Source: Lamellibrachia columna
Lineage: Eukaryota; Annelida; Polychaeta; Sabellida; Siboglinidae
Assembly (NCBI GenBank): GCA_963662155.1
Contig: OY759274.1
Span: 41,135,842-41,199,841 of the forward strand
Reading direction: 5' to 3'
DNA length: 64,000 bases
Shown: in pieces, positions 54,760 through 64,000 of the stretch
How the letters are laid out: every line of letters begins with the position of its first letter
How positions within the stretch are numbered: the stretch's first letter is position 1
The notes under the pieces: generated by a model
What the model was told of the DNA's origin: nothing
Database searches by the model: none
The model's input: the letters and a program-made list of their open reading frames with translations, nothing else
Made by a program: the position numbers and the translations under genes

Positions 54760-56135
54760 ACAATAATTTTTATATTTTGTTTTGAAATTGTTTACTGTTA
54801 ATGCATTGACACAGTCGCTTGGTAAGGTATTCCATGGCTTGATTACTCGCTGTGAAAAGAACTTGTGGCGTGCATATAGTCGGCTGTGGTGTCGTACTAT
54901 TGACTTGTGTTTTCCTGGACGGGGGTATGGTTTAGCTCGAATATTCTCTTGGTGTCTTTGTCAGTAAATCCATTAATAATCTTGAAAACTTCGAATATAT
55001 CAGCCCTTTTCCCCCTATCTTGCAGAGACAGCAGGCCACACTTTCGCAATATTAGATAATATGGGAGCTTAGAGATTCCAGTGATCATCTTAATGGCTCT
55101 CCTCTGCACACTTTCTGATTTGTCTATATCTTTCTGAAGATATGGGCACCATGCCTTTTGGCAGTTTCTGATGACGGGTAGGACCAAGGTGACGTATAAT
55201 TGTTTGATGTTTTTCATGCTTTTGTCTGTGTAGATCCTACGAATTGTCCTTAGTATTCTATTTGCTTTCTCGACTACGTAGTTTACTTGCTCCTTTACTT
55301 TCAGTGATTTATGTATGTGTACTCCTAGGTCTTTCTCCATATCTATCGATTCTATACGTTCATTTCCCATAACATAGTGGTAGTTCAGTTGGTTGTATCC
55401 AATGTGCAGGCATTTGCATTTAGTGAAGTTGAACAATAGCTGCCAATCCTGACTCCATTTATACATAGAATGGAGGTCTTCCTGGAGAGTGAAAGCGTAT
55501 TCAACCTCAGAAACTTGCCTCAATGTTTTCGTGTCATCAGCAAACTTCAACAGGGGGCTTACTACAGACGAGTCAATGTCGTTTATAAAGATAACAAATA
55601 ACATTGGGCCAAGTATTGATCCCTGTGGTACACCACTGATCACTTTTTGCCAATCTGACTCCACACCACTTATGCACACTCATTGTCTTCCATCTGTTAG
55701 CCAACTTTCAATCCATCTGTTGGTCTTGCCCACAATGCCATGAGTGGTTAATTTTGAGATGAGTCTGTGATGAGGGACTATATCAAACGGTTTACTGAAA
55801 TCCAAGTAGATCACATCGACTGGATATCCTTTGTCAATATAAGAAGTAATTTCTTCGAGAAACATTAGCAGATTACTAAGACTTTTTACTAGGATTCTTT
55901 TTGGTCTGAAATCATGTCGTGAGTCTAGAATCAGCTTGTGTTGTTTGATACGTTCATATATGGATTCTAGAATGAAGAACTCCATCACCTTGCATACTTG
56001 TAAATTTAAGCTAAGTGGTCAGTAGTTTTCTGGCTTGGAATGGTGTCCTTTCTTGTATATCGGAATGGCATTTGCATCAAGCCAGTCTTGTGGTACCTGC
56101 CCACTTTGAAAGCTCTTTGTAAACAGTGCATTCAA
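54760..56135 (-). mobile_element. CR1-like LINE, second family, long degraded RT
   Basis: The minus strand carries, in order, RKLILDSRHDFRPKR-region text, VDVIYLDFSKPFDIVPHHRL, ISGVPQGSILGPMLFVIFIN, LKFADDTKTLRQ (FADD box), CKCLHIGYNQLNYHYVMG, EKDLGVHIHKSLKVKEQVN, ESVQRRAIKMITG and ADIFEVFKIINGFTDKD. A stop after the first RT block (near 55679) and further decay at the 3' end show it is inactive. Distinct from subfamily 1. Confidence 0.9.
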
Positions 56136-56449
56136 TGTTGGACGTTTTTCGAAAAGTTGTCATAAATTAAACAAATTTACTTTTGTTGAGCATAGTTATC
56201 ATGTTGATGATGTCAATGGGACACCTCTTTTTAAATAAAACTTTCAATAACGTATATGGCGTTTAACTCCAATTGTATGCACATGTTTCCTTAGGGTGTA
56301 CGAATTCCCCTATTTCTGCATTTGGAAATCGAAAGAAGAGTGGCGGGACTCATAAAACTAACCCCAATAAGGCTATGTCATTGAACACGTGGTGAAAAGC
56401 AAGAGAACGGGTGGATGACGGTCTATACGATCTTTTAGTTCCCCTGGCA

Positions 56450-56560
56450 TAGACACTTTTAGTGTCTCTTCCGAAAGACACAGTGGGATGAACGAAAGTT
56501 TCGAAGCGGCAGTCCGATACTTTACCACAAAACCACAGCTCCCCACAAGATTTGGGGAAT
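56450..56560 (-). mobile_element. SINE family A, partial copy
   Basis: TTAGTGTCTCTTCCGAAAGA followed by CACAGTGGGATGAACGAAAG and TTTCGAAGCGGC matches the body of the SINE at 36370-36570. The tRNA-like part is decayed (CACAAAACCACAGCTCCCC). Confidence 0.7.
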
Positions 56561-56904
56561 GAATGTTTCCGCGCACTGCCTGTTGCCTCACTACATGGTA
56601 GCATATATGGATGACTAAGCGCGGTGCGATGTTTGCTCCGATATCCTAATTACGTCACTGAGTCCATGGGGTAATTTGGACGGACATTGAGGACCCGTGA
56701 CGCCATACGTCGACCCCGTCTAGCTGCGGCGATCACGATTTGAGAGAGATTACCGATTGAATTATGCAGATATTGCGACCCGATGCTTCATGCTCGACTT
56801 ATGTAGCTCTATCAATCACGTTGAATAGTAGAAAGAACTAACGCAGAAGTTCAAAGAAGTGTTGATTGTTGCAGTCTATAAAAAATATAAGAACTGTCAT
56901 AATT

Positions 56905-57275
56905 TAACAAGATTGCCATCCCAAACAACAAGTTCCAGATGGCAAAGTGGACAAGGAAGCCATTGGCTTATCGAGAGTCCAAAAATTTTCTCATCTATGT
57001 GTAGCCCACCCTTATCAAATATCTGTCAATTCTATTTTTAAACATATTCACACTACTAGCATTAACACAATCATTTGGCATTTTGTTCCATTCATTTATC
57101 ACCCTCTGTGAGAAAGAGTACTTTCTCATGTCCAACCTACACTGCTCCTTAACTAATGCTGCTTTGTGTCCTCTGGTTCTACTGCCTTCTTTAAGTTTGA
57201 AGAACATATTCCTATCAACATCCTCATAACCGTTCACTATTTTAAATACTTCTATTTGGTCTCCTCTTAGTCGAA
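56905..57275 (-). mobile_element. CR1-like LINE 3' end fragment, subfamily 2
   Basis: The minus strand reads NGYEDVDRNMFFKLKEGSRT, then QCRLDMRKYSFSQRVINEWN, then NASSVNMFKNRIDRYLIRVG, stop, and the shared 3' UTR. At its upstream end GTCTCCTCTTAG is directly repeated in inverse (GAAAGAGGAGACC), a small snap-back at 57258-57295 marking a rearranged junction. Confidence 0.88.
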
Positions 57276-57599
57276 AGAGGAGACCAAATAGAAGTAAGCC
57301 TCGGGCCTATAACTCATCTTGGCTGCCAAAAAAAAGTACCAGCAAAACTATTTATGAAACATCTGCAAAACGTTGTTGAAAGGTTTCTTTCAGAACCCTG
57401 TGTCCGTTACTCGCCTCAAGCTCCTGTGTTGACATATGACATTTGTGGCATTGTAAGGTAAACACTATCGAGTTACGACATGCTTAAACGTCGTTTATTA
57501 TACTCGAGAAAGGCATTGGCTTTAGAAACCGTTCAACCAGCTGAAGCGTTGAGGTTTGTCATAGTTATGCAGGAGTAGAACGTCATTGATGTGGAAAGA

Positions 57600-57800
57600 T
57601 AAGTCTGTATACCTATGTCATAAGTCACATCGACACAAAAATCGCTTAGAAATGTCAAAATCATCATGAAAGACGACACCTAGTCCAGACGTGGTTCGCT
57701 TTGTGTGACGTTTCTGAGAAAAATGCTTGACAGCAGACACAGCAATAAATACCAAAACAGCGATAACACTGAACACCGGTGTGATGAGAAGAAAGAGTTC
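57600..57800 (-). CDS. Possible last exon: membrane helix plus short tail
   Basis: After a CAG at about 57794 the minus strand is open as LFLLITPVFSVIAVLVFIAV followed by SAVKHFSQKRHTKRTTSG and a stop near 57610. A hydrophobic span followed by basic residues in a phase-1 exon resembles the terminal exon of a type I membrane protein. No homology recognised and no upstream exon assigned. Confidence 0.2.
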
Positions 57801-58078
57801 TGTGATTCAGCAGGTTATATTTAAACCCTCGCTGGGTTGACGGCTCTGGTTTCCAACTCGCTACCCCGAGGACAAGGACACAGCTGTCAACCCTGGAGGG
57901 TTCTTAGGCGTGAGACATTTTCCTAGCCAGGGACCGCAGGGGGCAAAGGCCCCCAGACGACGGAACTCGGTGAATTTCAAGAGAATTTGGAGACCGGCGA
58001 AGACACCTATTTCCAAAAGTAGCGTAAAGCTCATCTTCAACAAGAGGAACTCTTACTGGTGATGCTCAGCTGTTAACC

Positions 58079-58275
58079 AATTACCGGACCTTGTACACCT
58101 AGATTTAAATGTGCAAACCAGACCACGTGCTATTGTTTTATCTTGAAATTTCCACAAAATTGCTACATCCAGGCGAAGACACCGTGTGTGAAGAACCGCA
58201 GATATGAAGGGTGTTCATGTCACGAACAAGATTATACTGCTAGAGTTAACAAGACTGGCGGCAATATAAAAGTGA
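58079..58275 (+). other. Unidentified Cys-rich open stretch
   Basis: The plus-strand frame between stops reads GPCTPRFKCANQTTCYCF, then NCYIQAKTPCVKNRR, then GCSCHEQDY. Eight cysteines in about 45 residues (C-x5-C-x5-C-x-C-x8-C-x7-C-x8-C-x-C). No in-phase acceptor or start found. Could be an exon of a secreted Cys-rich protein, or chance. Confidence 0.25.
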
Positions 58276-58329
58276 AGTGAAGTAATGTCATTGTGAATGT
58301 AAATAAAATGCGCATATATAGAGTTGTAT

Positions 58330-58600
58330 CCAGTCCGCTATATACAGTGCTATGTCAGAGCTCGAGGCGCTTTACATTCCACTCCTGGTAGACCTGTTCG
58401 TTCCAACACCAACTTCTATAAGAAGCATTCAGCCACGCTGTAATTACTGCGCGAAGATTATGTCTATAGCCAGGTACTAATTTATACAGCGAGTGAACTC
58501 AGGCAAAGTGGAAAAGTTTAGAAACGGCTGCAAGAGGATTCGAACCCTGATCCTCTCCTTGGACAGTCCGTGTTCCAACCGCTGAACTACTGCGCCCCAA
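58330..58600 (-). mobile_element. tRNA-derived SINE, family B, best copy
   Basis: On the minus strand it begins GGGGCGCAGTAGTTCAGCGG (A box TAGTTCAGCGG), has a perfect B box GGTTCGAATCC (plus 58536-58546) and continues into a body that ends near GTACTGTATATAGCGG-like text. Other copies are at 15215-15540, 46925-47045 and 4250-4330. Confidence 0.88.
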
Positions 58601-58626
58601 AACTCGTTAAATTATGTACTCGATTG

Positions 58627-58897
<271 letters not shown>

Positions 58898-58979
58898 ATA
58901 TATATTATAAAGCATGCATGAGGCATGTGCACTATGGAAAATCCAATATTAATTCACCGTAAACTGTAAAAAGGTATTT

Positions 58980-59335
58980 CTTAATAGTGAACGGTGGCTC
59001 CCTCCATTATACTGGGACATCTAGATGGGCGAACGACAACAAGAGTGCCAGCAGCGGTAAATGACAAAGAGACTGCGCCCAGCTTACGGGTATGCCGCAG
59101 GACAAAGTCGGCTCGGACAAAAGGGTTGACGGCGCGGAAGAATTGACGACTTCTAGTTAACACCGGCCGCTAATAGACGCCGGACACTAACGTTGTGATG
59201 TAACGACGGCAGCCAATATATGGTCTGACGGTGGCCGGGGAACTGCACGGAACTCTCTTGCAATAGAAAACATCACCGTAAGTGGCGTTTCAATGAGTCG
59301 CATGTTCAACGAAGCACAGTGCGGGTAAGTTGATG
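58980..59335. other. CpG-rich stretch, possible promoter or 5' exon
   Basis: Higher GC and many CG dinucleotides than surroundings (CGGCGCGGAAG, CACCGGCCGC, GACGCCGGACAC). The end is CACCGTAAGTGG, a good splice-donor context at 59278. No protein recognised. Confidence 0.25.
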
Positions 59336-60339
59336 TTTAACATTTGCTGATATCTGTTGAAATTCTACACGATGACTTTGGTGGGAAATCTTCGTCCATG
59401 CGTAGAGTCACAAAGACAGCAATTTGCAATCATCGTGGCAACTACAGCACTGTATATGCGATTGTATGTCTGATTTCGCAATTAGTAAATACATTGGACA
59501 CATGGACGCGTGTGTTTATAGGAGACGGCAGAAGCTAAACCTGCGCGTCTTCTCTTGTGGATGTTAAGTCTGACCAGTATGACAGCATATGTTACGGAGA
59601 CATATATCTGAATCAACGGAATGCACGTAGCGTTTTATATACATATTCACGTTTCTTCAGTTCTCCCAAACTAATCACTATCGGTATATTGTGTTTTGAA
59701 TATGTGTTAATAACTAAGTAGTCGTGAAAAGAATTGCGGAGTTTATACTGGTTATACAAATGATATAATTGCATGAGGTTCTTATATATATATATTGTGT
59801 AAAGTCGTGACCCGCAGACTGCTACTGCAGTGCCATAAGAATTCCTGTTTACAGACTGCTTCCTGTAAACCTATGGTTTTCTCCGGTCGACCAGATACGG
59901 TCGGTAAATATTGTCGCTAGACTGTGTCGTTGTTCAACGCCGCAGTGCTCATAAAGTGGCCAGCGGGCCCGGTTTGACGACAATAGACCGTGTTTGCGCA
60001 GTGAGATTAATTACAGTTCGCAGCGGGTTCGCTACAGCCAGTTTATGGAATCGGTCGCGAGGTGGTTCCATACGACGCAAGATCTTCCACTGCGTGACTC
60101 TATTGAAAACTAAAAACTGTACTGAAAATATTCAAGTTTATGTAGAGCACATCGAATTTGTGAAAGATTTTGGACGTAGTTCCACGTCAAAATCGGCTGC
60201 CTAATAAAAAGATAATTGTATACAACATGTTATAGTGAAGCCGCAATACTATGACACGTAATTATATTTCTCGTATTGCTGATGTTTTTAACCTTCGCAG
60301 AAACATAAAAATGAACGACTTAACTGTACTTGTCATATT

Positions 60340-60720
60340 TACCTGTCGGGTAGTAACCCAGTGACCCACGAACTGTGACGCCGACGCTACAAGACAAACG
60401 AGAGCCCGTGGCAGCGAGACGGGTCGTGTCGGTAATGTGGGCGGTGCTGCCTGGTCGGCCAGCGCTTTGTTGTGCAACCGCCTCAGCGGCACAGGACGCA
60501 ATCACTCATCTCGCCCTCGCTATATTCGCCCACGAAACAACGGACCCGTGAACAGGTGATCGTACGGACCGACTAGGCGGACGTTGTTTTACGGCATACC
60601 TGCCTCATAGAATCAGCGAAATGACCCGGGAATAACTGCGAAAGATTCGTGCACTGACGTTGTAAATGAGCCACATTGCTCGGCGCCGGCTTCGGTACGT
60701 GTCATGTTTACCCGGCGTTA
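60340..60720. other. CpG-rich stretch, possible promoter region
   Basis: Dense CG dinucleotides (GACGCCGACGCTAC, GCGAGACGGGTCGTGTCGG, CGGCGCCGGCTTCGG) in an otherwise AT-rich region. Open frames over it show no known domain. Confidence 0.3.
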
Positions 60721-60739
60721 AGGATATCTGGATCGCTGT

Positions 60740-61000
60740 AGATGTGAATGGCTATATTCGGTACGTTTTTTGTATTATCAGTGCATTTAATTTTCGGGTA
60801 ACTAATTCTTACCACCCACGTTGGCTGCGTATTGAAATATATATGCTTCGTACTTAAAAAAACGACACTTGCATATAGCTGGATTCGGTACATTTATTTT
60901 ATATCAGTGCATTTGATTTACGGTTAACTAATTCTTACCACCCGTGTTGGTAAGTATTGAAATACACAAGTTTGGTTATTAAAAAACGACATTATCACAT
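60740..61000. repeat. Short imperfect direct repeat
   Basis: About 60750-60860 and 60880-60985 share TATTCGGTACGTTTTT / ATTCGGTACATTTATT, ATCAGTGCATTTAATTTTCG / ATCAGTGCATTTGATTTACG and AACTAATTCTTACCACCC. About 100-bp tandem duplication. Confidence 0.75.
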
Positions 61001-61461
61001 GTTCAATGTGGTCGAAAATCATTGACAAAAGTAGGTTGTTAGAATATTTATTCAAGTGCAATGCAAATGTTCTTCTGATGTTGTCACACGACATTTACCT
61101 TAATTTATAACACAATACTGCTACATTCTAAAATGAACCAAACCGCTGCTACGACTATGTACGATTTGAATGACGTAACTGGTGACACTAATCATTAAAG
61201 AACATTCAGCAAAAGTTTGAGTTTATGTTTTCTAATGGCCATTAAGTGTCCACGCCTGTTCCATAAGTAGTACGTATGCTCTGTAAAACCCATAACCAAC
61301 TCATTCCAAATATGCTCTCAGTGTGAGTTTAAACTTACGCCGACAATTGATTGTCACGAATATTATAATTGTATATTATAGCTACGGTTATAATATCTTA
61401 CCTTTATTGACGATTAAATGTAACGTTGTTGAAATATATGACACCAATCATTGTTTGTGTA

Positions 61462-62274
61462 GGGGAAGGCAGTGTTAGTTGAGCCACTGGGTTAGTTGAG
61501 CCACCCATGTTTCCCAGGAAACTACAGCAGGGACAGTTACATGGTACCACCCAGTGACTGATCATGTTATTAGAACATGATTGACGTACAATAGGTGCCG
61601 TTTGTGAAAATGTAAAACATTTCAGTTATAAAAGTATGTTTTGTGTGTTGTTTTTCATAACTTTTGGTTTTTGTGATTAATGTCTGCTGGTGTGTAAACT
61701 ATCAACGCATGTGACCAGACTTCATTGTCTGTCCACTTACAAATGGTCTAACTATGTACAGAGAAGAAGATTATTTTACACCACTTCGCGCATTAATGAA
61801 AAGTTAATTATAAAGCTTAATTTTCGAAACGGGGCTACTTGAGCCACCCAAAACCCAAGGGAGGGTTAGTTGAGCAGCGGTTTAAGAAAGAAGACGCGTG
61901 TTATTTTACTTCAAAATACATCATGAAATTCATCTTTCCGAGCAAATTGGGACATCAGATGTTGTAAACATTGTCTAGATGTGTTGGCTGGGTTGTTGTA
62001 AAGGTTTAGTAGAAAATCTACGTAAATTATACAAATATCTAGCATTTGGCCATCGTGACTCAAAGTATTCTATTCAACTTACCCTACTCCAAGTATTAGT
62101 TGAGCCAGTTTACCAACCCCTTTTGAATTAGCAACATATAATTATCTATGCATACTACGTAAATAATCAACTAATAATCATAGCTTAGGCGAGTAAAAAC
62201 AATGTTGTCTATATTTTGAATATAATTGTGTCCTAGATAACAGAAAAAAAAGGGTTCAACTAACACTGCCCCTA
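61462..62274. mobile_element. Non-autonomous DNA element with TIR around GGCAGTGTTAGTTGA
   Basis: Left end GGGGAAGGCAGTGTTAGTTG; reverse complement of the right end AGGGGCAGTGTTAGTTGAAC. Inside, the phrase (T)TAGTTGAGCCA or a variant recurs at 61490, 61845, 61870 and 62096. No transposase frame. Confidence 0.65.
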
Positions 62275-62355
62275 AAGGTTGGCAGTGTGCATATATGTTT
62301 AAAATACAATTGACTGATATATGATAAGGGCTTGCTACTCATATATGAATTATTG

Positions 62356-62356
<1 letters not shown>

Positions 62357-62400
<44 letters not shown>

Positions 62401-62402
62401 TG
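62357..62402. repeat. (GTGC)n microsatellite
   Basis: About eleven GTGC units. Confidence 0.95.
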
Positions 62403-64000
62403 AGTGTGTGCGTGTTACTTTCCTCGTATACTGTTCACTGGCTCCGGTCTCTGAGTCTTCTACAGCGACTGCTCTGGACTAGTCGGCTATTCATGGCCTG
62501 TCTCGAGACAGAGCAGTGTCAGTGTATTGTTCGCAAAGCATCTTCATTATGAAAGCGTTGCTGACGGCACATGAATACAAAAACGGTGCAGTAACCTATT
62601 ATTAAACACAACATATTGCACTTCTAAGTGCGCGTTTAGGGCGTTATTAGTGGAACAAACGTGACTCCCATGTAATCTTCTCTAGCAACTGCAACTATCT
62701 GCACTTCTTCCGGTCTACAAAAGTCACTCACCGCCGCGGTCTTTACTGTATTGACTTGCAGCCATTCACTGCGCTGTTTTAAACATCTTTTTTTTTGTGA
62801 CTGACCTTGTCGCATGAACCATATTATGAATTTAACTTATACTGGAACAGAAGCACTATTGACGTGGAACCCTACGTGCTGCGTATTGAATTTTGTTTCA
62901 CCTTTGTCCTATACATGGTTTTCGAAACGATTATTCTACTAATGAAACATACGCAACGCGAGAAACGATCACGTGTTCTGGGCATGTGATGTCCGTTCTG
63001 TTCGCTGCATTTCAATGTCGCGTCACTCACATTAGTTAACTAGATGGAGTCACCAGATATATACATTTTCATTACACTATTGTGCATAATGACAACTTAT
63101 AATAAATTGAGGACACAATTTATATACTTCCGTTAAGCTTGGACAATCGTGTTTTGCACTGCCAACTTCAGAGATCAGAGGCACACCAGAGCCAACGGTT
63201 TGGGTTGCTTCAAGTCGGTATGCAATGTTAAAGTCGACAATACATACATATTTCTAGTTGTTAGAACATAGGCAAGTAACAGGAACTGAAGTAAGTACAC
63301 TCGTGTTCAATTCTACAGTCCCTAGGCAAAATCGTTTCAAAAGGCTTGTTTCGCAAGGCAGCAACACAAGCTTACCTATGCATAAAACATAATTATTCAT
63401 TCAAAAGTCCGTTCACAATTTCACATGATTATCATCGAAACCTAGTTCCTGACGATGTATGTCAAGTGAAAGCGCCGCAGTTGCTTTGTAACAAAGTTTT
63501 ATTTGAACTAAACCAAGTACGCTCTCTATGGATTGCTGAGACTCAGTATCTTCGTCACAATGCAACGTTATATTCTCATTCGGACATACCATGCACTTGT
63601 TGCAAAACATTACACTGAAAAGTTGGCCGTGTTCCCGCATACTGTCGAAACCCCTTAAATCCGCTTCTGAATTAATTCAATCATGTCGACTAAACACCCG
63701 GAAAAAAGTTGACAATCATTTTAGACAACTTCCGCAAATTTCTCATTTATCGCGCTGTAAACTGACATCATTAACACGAAAAATGTCGTAATCAACTTTA
63801 CGAAGTCACAGAGTGTACAATGTGGGAATACGATATTCTACATAAACTTCTAATATGGTATAAAATACTGCAAATATTAGTTTTCCAGATTCAAAATACG
63901 ACGGGCCATTGTGTATTATTAAAATATCATTTACATGAAATTAATCTACATAATTTTTTGTCGACCATTTAAGTAAACATACCTGGTATTGTCAAATAAA
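62403..64000. other. Unassigned sequence to window end
   Basis: Short open frames on both strands, for example minus 63413-63640 (begins with a Cys-x2-Cys-x2-Cys cluster, CNKCMVC), match nothing I recognise. No repeat family identified. Confidence 0.4.

Noticed and set aside
58500..58600. tRNA gene (minus strand)
   Set aside because: Same reason: tRNA-like head of a repeated SINE, without a complete cloverleaf.

Overview
This is animal (metazoan) nuclear DNA, most likely from an invertebrate with a large, repeat-rich, AT-rich genome; the phylum cannot be fixed from the sequence. Genes have GT-AG introns up to 21 kb. The transposons (CR1/Jockey-superfamily LINEs, tRNA-derived SINEs, THAP and Mutator-like DNA-transposon remnants) and the SUEL-lectin and TRIM-NHL proteins are typical of marine invertebrates. 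No bacterial genes, operons or CRISPR arrays are present.

Layout. (1) 1-3.4 kb: a broken Mutator-like protein remnant and LINE fragments. (2) 3.48-31.88 kb, minus strand: ABCE1 (ribosome recycling ATPase). Seven consecutive coding exons join in frame and carry the Fe-S domain and first ATPase domain; the second ATPase domain must lie left of the window or be missing. (3) Inside ABCE1 intron 4, on the opposite strand at 14.7-21.1 kb: a predicted receptor with signal peptide, two SUEL-type (rhamnose-binding-lectin) domains, a Thr-rich stalk, one membrane span and a cytoplasmic tail holding two ITIM-like tyrosine motifs. It lies between a 123-copy 31-bp satellite (10.1-13.9 kb) and five 1.2-kb tandem units (21.1-27.2 kb). 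(4) 33.9-40.8 kb: a transposon nest containing a kilobase-scale inverted repeat, a 19-bp array grown from the 5' end of a SINE, and several LINE insertions. (5) 40.9-43.3 kb, plus strand: a two-exon TRIM2/3-type RING-B-box-filamin-NHL protein, whose last codons and stop begin a 20-copy 52-bp array. (6) 45.7-50.1 kb, minus strand: a complete six-exon DNAAF6 (PIH1D3), a dynein-arm assembly factor. (7) 50.4-64 kb: LINEs, SINEs, foldback elements and microsatellites, with no gene I can name but some unexplained protein-like pieces and CpG-rich stretches.

The three named genes have unrelated cellular jobs (ribosome recycling, a TRIM E3 ligase/RNA-binding regulator, cilia assembly) and are not an operon. 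The most original item is the nested ITIM-bearing double-SUEL receptor. The other main theme is tandem arrays that visibly arose from identifiable parents: a gene 3' end, a SINE 5' end, and a dispersed element.
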